Positions 21,541 to 33,193 are shown, counted from the stretch's first letter. The stretch is 64,000 nt of DNA from Cyathus striatus (GCA_025738555.1 JAOVFP010000003.1:3968001-4032000), one strand, 5' to 3'. The notes: a model not told the origin generated them from the sequence alone. Numbers and translations: made by a program.

Positions 21541-24500
21541 TATTGGTACGTTGATTCTTGGTTGATTCCTCCTTTCGGGTTTGGACTGAGGCATGTTGCC
21601 ATTTGTGCTCTAGATGGCTTTCGTCTTTTATACCGCCCGGTTGTAGGTGTGGCACGGCATCGTGAATACCCCTCCGATATCTGTTTGCTGGGGCTTAATA
21701 CTGAGACGAGTTCTATGTTCGTTCGTATACGCTAGCATTGCGTAAGGCATACATAAAGGTCTTCTCGTTGACGAGGACTTCGTTTCGGCCTTTCCTCGCG
21801 GAAATGTAGATGCTCCATGAGCTACGCTCCTCCCCTGCGCCTTTGATGGGGTTTAGTTATCTCGGTGCTCTCTTCCCCATACCCTGCGGGTTTCATCGAG
21901 CAATGGTATCGTTCGAGGATTGGAGGGACCTGGATACTCACCTCTAGCTGATGGCGGGAGCAGTACTCGTGTATTGGAGAAGAGCACATCGTAGCGTGGT
22001 CGTGCTCTTTCTTCACGAGCCGCGCGTGGCCACTCTACACGGCCCACGGCTACCAGTCAGAGATCTTCTAATACTTCTCATATACACGACATTCTTAATC
22101 TCACCTGCTCGAGATGACACGCCACTGAATAGTGCACTCAAGGCTAGCCGCTCTATACGTCGTTTTGAACACGATAGTTCCCTCAGTTCTATATGCATAT
22201 GTCCATATGCAAGTTGAGATAACGAACGTGTTTTGGAGACATTACCGATGGTTATCGATGGTGTAGGTGCCAACGCGGAATCCCCCAAGCCCTTATAAGG
22301 GGACCTTTTCTCCGCGAGAGAGGGTTATATGGCCTCTGGACTGCAGGGTAGTGAGGGGGGAAAACTTTAAAGGTACGTCTTTTATAGTGGTTTATCCACA
22401 ACGTCCTTAACTTGAATACAATTACAGTTGCTCTTTCTCTACCACTGTCTCGCGACGTTGTGTATAATGCAGCTGGTACTAATGCAAGTGCCGAAGTGAA
22501 TACCGATTCCGAAGAGGTGTTGACGACGGAAGCTGTCTGTACTCTCACCCTTCGTGTTACCCACAAGCCTATACCGCAAGAACCGCTCGGGCAGCTGGAT
22601 AACTTGAAGCTCTCGCCTCGCTCATAACACTTGCTGTATCTCGATTCGCGCACCATGCTTAGCATTTCATGCCAATCGCACGGGTTTCGCTGTGAACCTC
22701 TATACACATACATTTGCCAGGACTGAAGCTGCCGAAGGCGTCATCGGTTGAAGATGAGTACTTCTCCGTCTGCTGGGATTGCGAAAATAGCCAGGATAGC
22801 ACCATCTCTCCTCGTCATATTCCACGCTGTGTATAGCCTTAGTCACCCTCTTCGGCTGCCACCTTCCTTAACGGCACTCTCTCAAGATGGCATATCATGA
22901 ACCTTTGACCTCGGAAGCTACCTTTGCCCGGCATTCGGGCGATGGCCTCACTTATTTAACCCTAAACATGGACCGTGACGCTCTCTCCGCCTTATTCACA
23001 AGCCTGTAATGTAAGAGCTATTCGGACTACCGGATTCCTTGAAGCTGTCATCTCGCTCAGGACACTTCACTGTAGCTCGATACCTGCACAGCCTTTTATA
23101 CTTCGCGTTGTGTAAGTATATACCTACGTTCTCGAGGATGAATCTATTGAAAACGTAATAAATAGAGGATCGCCCCCATCTGTTGTAATTGCAAAGCGAT
23201 ATCCAGGATAACGCCGACCTTCCCCGTCATATTTTACGCTGAAGATGCCCCCTGTCGCCCGCTGCGACTGGCACCTCTCTCAATCAAGAGCATGTGATGG
23301 ACTTCTATCCTCGGAAGATAGCATTGTACCGGGCCGTGGCTGTAGGGTTGTAGCTTCGCCTACTAACTCATAAACCTGGACCATTCAGCACGGTAGGATC
23401 TAGAGGGTCTAGATCATTGTATCCTTGGACAACGGGAAACGCGTCGCGGTTTGTCTACTCTACTATCGTAGCAGTGGGTGCGCCTCTGGGATGCATTGTC
23501 TTTAAGTGCAATAAAGTTTTCAGATTCTACATTCTCGGTGTACATCAGTACTTTGCTGTAGCAGCGACTGATTGCCTTGAAGACTTTCGTGTAAAGTGAC
23601 TCGGAGTAGTGACCCTTGTGAGTACTGAAGTGAATACTGGTTTTGAGGAGTTGTTAACGAGATAGCTGTTTGCAGCATTCAACGGTACACACCCCGCATC
23701 TTTTCCATCTTTTCCACGTGTCGCCATTGATTGGATGAGTGTAACGCCCTTACACCGTTCACGCAGAGCAAACGCTTATTCGTTGACTTAATATACCATA
23801 TACACCTCCAGTCTATATGTTGGCTACGCATTGGATGTAGCTGGATACTTGCAATGCCACATGTCACCTGTCGCTTTTGAAGTAACGTGCCGCTATGACA
23901 ACATTGGTCTGTTTCATTGCCGACCAGCGCAACACTAAAGCCTTAGCCTTCCCGTACTCGTCAATGATGTTCACAGCTTTACGAGTGTTAATGCGGTTTA
24001 ACTTGCGCCCCGTTGAGATTTCTTTACCTTCTCGTTTATTCACCTCACCTTTCGTCGAGAGGATGATCAGGCCAGAGGATTAAATGGGTGGTTACGTGGT
24101 TCAATGAAGGCAAGTCCCGTCTCCAAACCCCTTCCGTACGTGTTCCCGCCACTCAGGCCCTTTCATCCCTTCAAAATTCAATAGACTAGTACTTCCATGC
24201 CTGTTCTTTCATATAGTTCACGGTGTTTGTTATTGATTAGAAAATACATGCGGTGTATGAACATGTATGGATATGGTTCCACCGGCAGGATTAAAATTTG
24301 GTTCTCTTCATGTTCGAGGTTTATGTGGGAATCATATTGGGTGGAGAGTTTGAAGAAGCCCGGGGTTGTTAACCCTGCTACGATGCCAGCGTTAGCTGGG
24401 TCAGCGAGAGGGGGAGGAGGTGTAACGTACCAGCTGCTGCGAGAAATGCTATGCGAATCTGAATTGAAGTGAAGAATGGTGTTGTCTTTGACTCGCGCTT

Positions 24501-24689
24501 GAGGTTTCTGATAGAAAGTAGGTATTTATGCTACGGCTGTCAAGTACTCTAGTAATATTATTAAGTTGTGGTTTTTACTGTTGTAGTTATCGATATGTTC
24601 TATAATCTATCTGCCTACTGGATTACTCGCTGGGTATGGGTGAGGCTGTGCACGAAGTGCACATCTCCTGACTTCGCAGTATATTGCGC

Positions 24690-24921
24690 TCCTCCACAAG
24701 ATCAGGTGGACTTCAGGTAGACTTCTGGACTCCAGGTGGACTCTACTGGACTTTACTGGACTACAGGTGAACTCTAGTAAACTTCAGGTGGACTTCAGTT
24801 AGAGCCAACTACCTGGACTCTACCTGAACTCTGAGCTTACTAGCTACCTGTCTCTTACATGGACTCTACCTGGACTCTACCTGTACTAAGTAGCTTAGAC
24901 ATTACCTGGAGTTCACCTGGA
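24690..24921 (+). repeat. Left minisatellite arm, part 1
   Basis: Degenerate 11-13 bp units of the type CTACCTGGACTC or CTCTACTGGACT, ending GTACTAAGTAGCTTAGACA. It is interrupted at 24922 by the LTR element and continues at 26430. Confidence 0.85.
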
Positions 24922-25138
24922 TGTTGAAAGCTCTAATAAAATCAGATGACGACATATATTGTGGGGGTAAATGCACACGGTAAACGATGTAATGTACAGA
25001 TTTAAATACAAAATATGTAGTACATAAAAGGAATAGCATAGTGGCATAGAATAAAATGGAAGACATACATGAAACATATAGTGGCACGAGCAGGGATCAT
25101 TGAGACATTTAAATATGGTTGTCTCTCATATTCCAACA
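24922..25138 (-). repeat. LTR (3' LTR of the gag-only element)
   Basis: 217 bp long terminal repeat, TGTTG...CAACA. Retains CpG at positions where the other LTR shows TpG or CpA, and the reverse at other sites. Confidence 0.93.
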
Positions 25139-25286
25139 CACCCCCACAAATGGCGCAATGATCATAAAACAAAAGATAAAAAATAAAACATACACCCCCA
25201 GAAGCCTAAAATTCTTTGTCAGTATCAATTCCCTCAGCAAATGCAGCTTGTTCCTGAGCTTTGACAGAGGGCATCAAAGGGGCAGG

Positions 25287-25937
25287 TCATGTCAGGGTGG
25301 CAGTATGAGATGGGCAATTGATTTGATAGTGACCCTTGTTGCCACATGAGAAGCAGGTGATCTGATTAAGGCAAGAAGAACTGGAAGATGATGGCACAAC
25401 AGTCATGGCTTCATCAATGGGCACAGAGGAAGAGGTTGATATATGGGGAGAAGATGAATACATATGTTGGCGCTGGTATTCATTATTGAGGTGCGCAATG
25501 ACATTTGTGAGTGTGTATTCCGAATCTGGAAGTGTGTTGAGTGAGATTAAAAAAGGGTTGTACAAATGGGGAAGTCCTGCAGTAATGGTAATGATATATT
25601 CATCATCAATAACTTGGACTCCAGTTTCTTTGAGTAAAAAACCAAGATGGCAAACACAAGAAATATAGGTGGGCATGGTCTTGGAGCATTCGAGGCAAAT
25701 GCGATGGAAACAATGATGAAGTGAAATAATGGTGGAGCAGCCACAGAATGAATGAATATTGGAAAGGGTGGTCCAAATATTGTAAGGGTCTGAATTGTGG
25801 CAGTGAACAAGTTGGGAAGCTGTTATGTGAAGAATAATCTCAGCTTGTGTCTCAGCCTGTCTCCTGTAAAAATCCTTAACCTTTTTAGAACCTTCAGTCC
25901 CCCCAGGATGTCTCGTGGTTCCGTCAACATACTCCAA
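25287..25937 (-). CDS. gag: Copia-type Gag with zinc knuckle
   Basis: A 216-residue frame of the Ty1/Copia Gag (UBN2-like) type. Residues 45-60 read PYNIWTTLSNIHSF, then CHLGFLLKETGVQVIDDEY, ITAGLPHLYNPFL and LNNEYQR, which are the usual Gag positions, followed by a Ser-rich linker and a CCHC zinc knuckle CFSCGNKGHYQINC near residue 200. The frame ends about 150 bp before the downstream LTR, leaving no room for pol. The true start may be further upstream (26210-25938), where the minus strand carries more Gag-like sequence with a break. Role: packaging of the element RNA. Confidence 0.88.
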   Translation of the reverse strand: MEYVDGTTRHPGGTEGSKKVKDFYRRQAETQAEIILHITASQLVHCHNSDPYNIWTTLSNIHSFCGCSTIISLHHCFHRICLECSKTMPTYISCVCHLGFLLKETGVQVIDDEYIITITAGLPHLYNPFLISLNTLPDSEYTLTNVIAHLNNEYQRQHMYSSSPHISTSSSVPIDEAMTVVPSSSSSSCLNQITCFSCGNKGHYQINCPSHTATLT

Positions 25938-26212
25938 TAGACTCTTTCAAGTCAGTAGTGCCCCCATATAAATTTTCCATTCCTGATAATTCCCCTTGGT
26001 GAGTTTGTCAAATTTACTGTCTGATGACATGGCAGCAAATATGATACAGGTGACGATAACAACAATAAAATGATGACAATAAAATCAACAGTGGTGGCGA
26101 CAGCGATGGTTACAATGAGTGATGATATGACAGGGATTCAGCCCCCAGTGGCAGAGAGAAGCGTGGGAAAAGCGGTAGCAGTGAGGAATGAGACACTGAG
26201 GTCATGCATTTA

Positions 26213-26429
26213 TGTTGAAGGCTCTAATAAAATCAGATGACAATGTATATTGTGGGGGTAAATGCACATGGTAAATGATGTAATGTACAGATTTAAATAC
26301 AAAATATGTAGTACATAAAAGGAATAGCATAGTGGCATAGAATAAAATGGAAGACATACATGAAACATATAGTGGTGTGAGTGGGGATCATTGAGACATT
26401 TGAATATGGTTGTCTCTCATATTCCAACA
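26213..26429 (-). repeat. LTR (5' LTR of the gag-only element)
   Basis: 217 bp long terminal repeat paired with 24922-25138. All CpG of the pair are TpG or CpA in this copy. The sequence between it and the gag frame should contain the primer binding site, but I cannot match a tRNA. Confidence 0.92.
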
Positions 26430-26812
26430 CTGGACTCTACCTGGACTCTACCAAGTTGTTGAGACATTACCTGGAGTTCACCTGGACTCTACCTGTACTA
26501 AGTAGCTTGGAAATTACCTAGAGTTCACCTGGACATTACCTGGACTCTACCTGTACTAAGTAGCTTAGGCATTACCAGGGGTTCACCTGGACTCAACCTG
26601 GAGTCTACCTGGAGTCTACCTGGAGTCTACCTGTACTAAGTAGCTTAGATATTACCTGGAGTTCACCTGAACTCTACCTGAACTTCACCTGAACTCTACC
26701 TGGACTCTGCCTGTACTAAGTTGTTGAGACATTACCTGGAGTTCACCTGGACTCCAGCTGGACTCTACCTGGACTCTACCTGTACTAAGTAGCTTACACT
26801 GTGTGCATGCCT
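26430..26812 (+). repeat. Left minisatellite arm, part 2
   Basis: Continuation of the CTACCTGGACTC array after the LTR insertion, with five or six larger periods each ending in GTACTAAGTAGCTT or AAGTTGTTGAGACATTACC. It stops at TTACACTGTGTGC, the same word that opens the palindromic centre at 30513. Confidence 0.88.
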
Positions 26813-26816
26813 CAAT

Positions 26817-28149
26817 ATTTCAATGTGAAATATGTCACAAAAGTTTAGTTTACCAGCCAATGCATTAGGGGACATTGTAAGGGCTTAAGGCAAAGGCTGA
26901 CATATGAGGTAAATTGGGCAACACATAATCATAGGATGTGTTATAAGGCATGGCTGAGAGCCTTACAATGCTGTGTGGTATGGCATGGTCTCAATATGAA
27001 TTATAATATATCTTGTAATGTAATATATGTTATCAACATCCTCTTATTGTATAATTGGGCTGCTCATTCAGCATTGCACAAATATCCATACCATATAATG
27101 GCTTTTGTATCCTGTACCCTTAATTTTGCTTGTAAGACAACAACAAATTGGGATACCTAAATTTAGATCTAGGTCTCATGTTGCCCAAAATCTCGGTCCT
27201 CAGATAATTTGCTATTTAAATCTGTCAAAAGTCGAATGGATATAACAAAATATATTATTGACATGCTACTGTATTTACATGTATGTACAATACTTATAAC
27301 GTAGGTACAAAGTATGTAACATGAGCGCCTATTTCAATCAGTGTGCATCAACGTCATCAACAGCAAGCTACTCACCTATGCCCATCACCAACAATGAAGC
27401 TACCACAAAGTCAGAGCACCAAATGACACCCAAGCTGGTAGATTGTGTGGTGATATAAGAAGAAAGAGGTGAGCATGTGTAAATGGTGTAAGGGTGAAAT
27501 ATGTTGCTAACCTTTAGACAGCAGCCACCACCAAATCCCCATGTGCAGTGCACATCACCTTTGGTGCATTCTGATGAAGCTATAGAGGAAAGCTGGAATG
27601 CTGCTTTTCTTTATAGCATTTGGGCAGTCTCATTGGTAAGCTTGTACTGGATCTTGCATATTTTTGACACATTGCTGACATGTATGCCTAGACCATCTGG
27701 ACACATCAGCATCAAGGGCCATCCTATGTAGGCTATTCAGGCTCTGGATTCCTGACTTCCAGCCTTTGACCTTGATGTGGTCACATGTCAGAATCCCACT
27801 ACATCGGAACTGCATCCCGGCTTCTCAAACCAGGACCTCACACAAATTGTAATCCCTTCGATTACATCATAGGTACATCTGCGCTCGTTGACAATGACAT
27901 ATCAGCTCGAGCCACAGATGAAAGCTGAAACTATGTTGTCTAGTACATGCTACACCCTCTTTGGTCTTTATTCAGGATTACTCATACAAGTTTTTATGTA
28001 CTAGATTATCATTCCAGCCCATCTTAAGGCAATATTGCAGTGTGAATGTTCCTTGCAAGGTTGAGTTTCGCTCTGGGCATCCACAGTGAGTATTTCTTTA
28101 TAAAGTAGTGTTTCTTTCATTTTATCTCTCAGTAATATTCTCACTATCC
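26817..28149. other. Inner segment of the minisatellite-flanked element, unassigned
   Basis: No recognised domain. Around 27780-27920 the plus strand has a short peptide-like reading that may be an upstream exon of the gene at 28150, but I cannot link it securely. Confidence 0.35.
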
Positions 28150-29559
28150 TACTACAGTTACAACTCATGCTTTACAAACATAACCGAGCCATTTCTTCAC
28201 CACCCAGAAGTGACCTGGATGAAGAACCATTACAGGAGGATGGTGAGGACAATAGCATGGATGATGATCTTCCTATGGATCTCAAAGTTGTTATTCCAGG
28301 ACCACAAGCACATAAGGACGACTTCTGAAAGGTATGTTTGTCTTCAACAATAGATAATTTGGATATTATTTAACATTGTAATTGCTGGCCAGGGTTTACG
28401 ATGTGCACAGCTTAAGGTTTCAAAGCTGTATAAAGAACTCAAGAAAGTACAAAGGGAGAAGGCTACTCTCAAAGCTGCAAAGTCTGGAACATGTCGTTGA
28501 CTCCAGCATACAAATACACATCCAGATGATGACAGCATTGTGAAAGCTGGATGACATTTCTCTACTATGTTTGAGATATGGATGTACGAGGCAATGAAAT
28601 TGGCAGTTGCTTCGCCAGATCCAGATTATGATGACACTGACTGGAATTCAGCTGAGAGGTATGCTGATCCAGACACGCAGATGGAGCGAATTCAGCGTGA
28701 TCTGCAGATGATAGTACCACCATTCTTGGACAATGTTATGAATGGCAAGTCATCAGATCATTTTATTGCAAAGGTGAGTTCTTTAATATTTATTCAATAA
28801 TAACATTCGATTCAAACTAATACTATCATATAGTTTGATCATGGAATGCAACAGCAATGTTCAAATATTGCAGAACACATTAGAGCAGTACTTCCACTAA
28901 TTCTTGGGAGTGATTTGGATCACAATACTCTGCTTGGCTATGACTCAAAGTCGGGAAGGTATAAATTAATGCCACCTGTATTCTTTCCAAAGTGGAATAC
29001 AAGTGACAAACATGTATTCACATCAGATGTGTTGCTCAACATAAGAGTAATTAAATTTTATTCTTAAAGTGACTAATATCTAATTATACAGCTGGCAATT
29101 TGTTTACTACATGGTCCCACTGCTCTTTGTGCAAGGAAGGAAGGAAAGGTATTTAATCCAAATACTGTTATTAAACACTGGGGTTTGACAACAGTTATGC
29201 CAGGGTTTATTGCACTTGTGGCCATTTTTGTAAGTGACTATAGGTTAATGTTATTATATCCACTCACATTTATACTTAAGATGCACTTTGGATTATCTGG
29301 TGATTCCAAGTTTGTCCCTGTCAGCGAATCAGGTATTACTTATGCAGAAGATTTCAAAGCCTACAAGTTAATGTTATATAAGCTTTACAGTAAGCCTATC
29401 ATTCAAGGGGTTTTTCAGCAGTACAATCAAGTTATATTCCCTAATCAGCCAGCTGAGAAAGATCCAGTTGTGCTAAGAGATGACGAACTCTATCTTGAAT
29501 TACTGAATTCCATTGATAACAATTCCATTGATGAGTCACAGCTAGACATATCTATGTAG
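28150..29559 (+). pseudogene. Conserved basidiomycete protein of unknown function
   Basis: Spliced plus-strand gene. An acidic N-terminal segment (DLDEEPLQEDGEDNSMDDDL) is followed by a basic coiled-coil-like stretch (LKVSKLYKELKKVQREKATL), then MFEIWMYEAMKLAVASPDPD, VLPLILGSDLDHNTLLGYDS, PPVFFPKWNTSDKHVFTSDV, HGPTALCARKEGK, HWGLTTVMPGFIALVAI and SGITYAEDFKAYK with FQQYNQVIF at the end. Introns 28774-28833, 29047-29091 and 29230-29280 keep the frame. I recall similar proteins being common in Agaricomycete genomes as uncharacterised DUF families (perhaps DUF6698; number unverified), often near transposons. In-frame TGA codons after DDF, after SGTCR and in KAG*HF sit where Arg would fit (CGA to TGA). 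Transposase function is unproven. Confidence 0.6.
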
Positions 29560-29774
29560 TCTAAGTAGTATATCATTGTCTATCAAGTCATTAACATAGT
29601 AATTGTGCTCTGATTCTGCCTTCACAATGTATACACCTCAAATTACTGATTCAAGAGATATAAAAATAGTGTTCTTTACTCCAGTGACTTCTTGTAGTCT
29701 AGGGAACCCTATAGTGTGATCTTTCCAGCTTGGCTTTGTAATAGCATCAAAGAGTTGAACAAGTGCCACAGATT

Positions 29775-31523
29775 GAGTTCATTGCACTCCTCCACAAAAT
29801 TAGGTGGAGTCCACCTGAAGTCCAGGACTCTACCTGGACTCTACCTGGACTCTACCTGGACATCACTGGACTCCACCTGAACTATGAATACTGCTATTCT
29901 GTGTACAGTTCAGGTTGAGTTCAGGTTGAGTTCAGGTGCAGTACAGGACAGTCCAGGTACAGACCTGGACTTCAGGTGGACTACTGGAAATCACCTGGAA
30001 ATCACTGATTTAAGCCACTGGACTTCAGGTAGAATACTGGACAATTGAGAGCCTGGACTCTACCTGTACTAAGTAACTTAGACATTACCTGGAGTTCACC
30101 TGAACTCCAGCTGGACTCTACCTGTACTAAGTAGCTTAGACATTACCTGGAGTTCACCTGGACTCTACCTGGACTCTACCTGAACTCTACCTGGACTCTA
30201 CCAGTACTAAGTAGCTTAGGCATTACCAGGGGTTCACCTGGACTCCAGCTGGACTCTACCTGAACTCTATCTGGACTCTACCTGAACTCTACCTGTACTA
30301 AGTAGCTTAGATATTACCTGGAGTTCACCTGGACTCCAGCTGGACTCTACTTGAACTCTACCTGTACTAAGTAGCTTAGATATTACCTGGAGTTCACCTG
30401 GACTCTACCTGTACTCTACCTGAACTCTACCTGGACTCTAGCTGGACTCTAACTGGACTCTACCTGTACTAAGTAGCTTAGATATTACCTGGAGTTCACC
30501 TGTACTCTACCTGTGACACTGTGTGCTGAGTGTAACACTATATATTGATTGTGACTATGTATTGAGTGTGATACTATGTGTTGAGTGTGTGTTGAGTGTG
30601 TGTTGAGTGTCAAACTGTGCATTGAGTGTGACATTATGCATTCAGAGGAGTGTTACACTAGATACATAGTGTCACACTGGATGCATAGTATCACACTCAA
30701 TGCTCAGTATCACACTCAACACACACTCAACACATAGTGTTAGACTCAATACATAATATCACACTCCATGCATAATCACACTCAATATATAGTGTTACAC
30801 TCAACACACAGTGTCACAGCTACTAGTACAAGCAAAGTCTAGGTAGTATTCAGGTAGTGTCCAGGTAGTATCTTGGCTAATTAGTACAGGTAGAGTTCAT
30901 GTAGAGTCCAGGTAATGTCCAAGCTACTTAGTACAGGTAGAGTCCAGGTAGAGTCCAGCTGGAGTCCAGGTGAACTCCAGGTAGTGTCTCAACTACTTAG
31001 TACAGGCAGAGTCCAGGTAGAGTCCAGGTAGAGTCCAGGTGAACTCCAGGTAATGTCTAAGCTACTTAGTACAGGTAGAGTCCAGGTAGAGTCCAGGTAG
31101 AGTCCGGGTGAATCCCTGGTAATGTCTAAGCTACTTAGTACTGGTAGAGTCCAGGTAGAGTCCAGGTGAACTCCAGGTAATATCTAAGCTACTTAGTACA
31201 GGTAGAGTTCAGGTAGAGTCCAGCTGGAGTCCAGGTGAACTCCAGGTAATGTCTAAGTTACTTAGTACAGGTAGAGTCCAGGTAGAGTCCAGGTAGAGTC
31301 CGGGTGAATCCCTGGTAATATCTAAGCTACTTAGTACTGGTAGAGTCCAGGTAGAGTCCATGTAGGAGACAGGTAGCTAGTAAGCTCAGAGTCCAGGTAG
31401 AGTTCAGGTAGAGTCCAGGTAGTTGGCTCTAACTGAAGTCCACCTGAAGTTTACTAGATTTCACCTGTAGTCCAGAAGTCTACCTGAAGTCCACCTGATC
31501 TTGTGGAGGAGTGCAATATACTG
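29775..31523. mobile_element. Fold-back subunit with palindromic satellite centre
   Basis: Left arm 29775-30512 and right arm about 30826-31523 are inverted CTACCTGGACTC arrays; the end word TTGCACTCCTCCACAA is present at both ends, inverted. The centre 30513-30825 is itself a palindrome: GACACTGTGTGCTGAGTGT at its left and its near complement at its right, with TGAGTGTGATACTATG-type units between. The left arm also has a local run of CAGGTTGAGTT units absent on the right. No coding content. Confidence 0.75.
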
Positions 31524-31655
31524 ATTCCAGGAACATTGCCAGGGGGTCCTACAAGTCCTCCAGGTAGCTACTTCCATGTCAACATAAAAGAGGAGGAGAA
31601 AACACCATAGATTCAAACTCAAGTAGACTACATACAATGTATATACAAAGAAACA

Positions 31656-33149
31656 TCATCTATGGCACATTACTCGATGGGAAGGGAAGTCGATGAGTTT
31701 TGGTAGAATGAGAAAATTTTGGAGAAAACCCACATAAAAACATAGGAAAATATAGCGTCTTGGAAATACACAGTTATTTCTGTGTATTCCCCAGTCAGGT
31801 TCACATGTACACATGGATTGTATAATGAAAATACTCACTTCAGTGGTGATAACACCAGGGCACAAGCAAGAGACATCCTTGACAATCTTCTGGACATTGA
31901 GCCAGTGCCACTCACACTCAGAAGCAGTGTTAGCCAAAGCAGTAAGACAGAGGAGAGTGACTTGGTCAGTGAACAACACAGTCTGGCCTTCATGACACAT
32001 CGCAGATGTGTGATCAGTCACACCACGTACCCAATTGACAAGGCCATAGGGGTTTCTATCATAGTACAATACATTAGTAATGTAGTCAGGGACATCAAGC
32101 ACATCAAAAACAGAACATACTGGGCATAACAGTCTCCTGCTTCATGCATTTTCTAAAAGACAACTGTTCATACTTGTACAAAGGACTGTCCTTATCCATA
32201 TTAGTCAGCATGCCATATGGAAGACTATAAGTCTCAGGATGCCCACTGGGTCCTGCATGAGGAGTGGTGTTCACCTAGAAGTCAAAGTTGGAGAGTTTGT
32301 TAATATGTTCATTGGTACAGGAAAGGGACATACAGTGGACCCCAGAGTGGTGACAGTGTCATCGACTTGCATTGCATTGAGAGCCTGAGTCAAGTGTCAA
32401 ACACATCAGTTAGTTTTAACAGGATGCAGTGCAGCTAAAAGGGGAGATCACATACCTCAGTAGCTACAACTGGGTTGGAAACCAATGCTGTACCAGTCTG
32501 GACCATGGTGGTGGGCTTCTCCTCCTCAGACTCCTCACTTCTGATGATGGTAGCACTCTTCTGAGTAAGATGCTAGTAGTGGGAATGCAAATCAGTAAAT
32601 GGTGTAACTCAGAGAGAAACATGGCATGTACCTTCTGTTTCACCATTGTAGCTGCACTCACAGGGGTAGCAGGCAGGACAAGAGAGTTGGTGGCAACAAC
32701 AATGACCTCCTCAACAGGAAGGGACCAGACTGTTTGCACCTCATGCAACTGGTGAATATGTTTGACAGCGTCGAATACATAGATAGTCTGATCACAAGGA
32801 AGGGGAACTTGTTTCTTCTCCAACAAGTTATAGGCCTTGCAAAGGGTGAACATGGCCTCTTGAAATGGAGCTTCAAGGGCAATATCGCCATGATCCTGTG
32901 CATATGCAATGAGCTGTTGCTATAGCCAAAATAGAAATAAGTTCTACTACACAACATGGAACACCTATAACAATATACCATGTGTGGAACAGAGTCCAGT
33001 AAATCACTATGTACCTCCTGAGCATTGCCATTGTTGTCCTGCAGAGTGGTATGGGTGTCATTAGCCAACAAGCAGAGCTTAGTGCTAGCAGTGAGAAAAG
33101 TGGAAGGGGTTTCAAAAGTAGACATAGGAGGCAATGACAGAGGGGTCAC
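31656..33149 (-). CDS. Unassigned spliced gene (two frames)
   Basis: Minus-strand frames of 129 and 163 residues overlap at 33149-32464 and a third of 148 residues covers 32102-31656. The latter reads LDVPDYITNVLYYDRNPYGL, VNWVRGVTDHTSAMCHEGQ and CEWHWLNVQKIVKDVS, and a likely preceding exon near 32160-32215 reads LTNMDKDSPLYKYEQLSF. The upstream part has LCKAYNLLEKKQVPLPCD and VFDAVKHIHQLHEV. Peptide character suggests a real, perhaps eroded, transposon-borne protein gene with introns, but I do not recognise a family and cannot set exons. Confidence 0.35.
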
Positions 33150-33193
33150 AACTGGATAGAACTAAAAATCGAGCTGAATAACACACCCTTTTT

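Larger units (their letters stand above)
19490..24676. other. CpG-rich block upstream of NWD gene 1
   Basis: Composition changes sharply here: CpG is frequent and GC is near half, while both sides are AT-rich with almost no CpG. The first 1.6 kb is duplicated at 62440-64000 with many substitutions and small indels. Many short frames exist on both strands but none matches a family I know. From about 21600 to 24676 I see no supported gene; splice-like words (GTACGT, GTAGG) occur but do not give a coherent protein. The block may contain promoters, non-coding RNA or eroded genes. Confidence 0.6.
24922..26429 (-). mobile_element. Gag-only LTR retrotransposon (TR-GAG type)
   Basis: Direct repeats of exactly 217 bp (24922-25138 and 26213-26429) start TGTTGAA and end TTCCAACA. 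The element is flanked by the 5 bp duplication CTGGA (24917-24921 and 26430-26434), which is part of the minisatellite. The only coding region is a minus-strand gag frame; there is no protease, integrase or reverse transcriptase. On the minus strand a purine run GGGGGTG lies next to the 3' LTR, a possible polypurine tract. Such elements depend on the pol of a full Copia-type relative. The two LTRs differ by 12 transitions, no transversions and no indels; ten lie at former CpG sites. Confidence 0.93.
24677..31523. mobile_element. 6.85 kb element with minisatellite inverted ends
   Basis: The left end CAGTATATTGCGCTCCTCCA and the reverse complement of the right end CAGTATATTGCACTCCTCCA match, and the match runs on for about 190 bp through GATCAGGTGGACTTCAGG, TTAGAGCCAACTACCTGG and GAGCTTACTAGCTACC. 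Inside each end lie minisatellite arms of CTACCTGGACTC units with the recurrent spacer GTACTAAGTAGCTTAGA. Between the arms is one plus-strand gene of unknown function (28150-29559). A further, less similar copy of the left end at about 29775 makes the right 1.75 kb a fold-back subunit. No target duplication is evident (a TA is present next to each end). Whether the inner gene is transposase or cargo is not known. Confidence 0.7.

Noticed and set aside
22252..22713. 153-residue minus-strand frame in the CpG-rich block
   Set aside because: Stops are rare by chance in GC-richer DNA; no homology, codon pattern or splice support.
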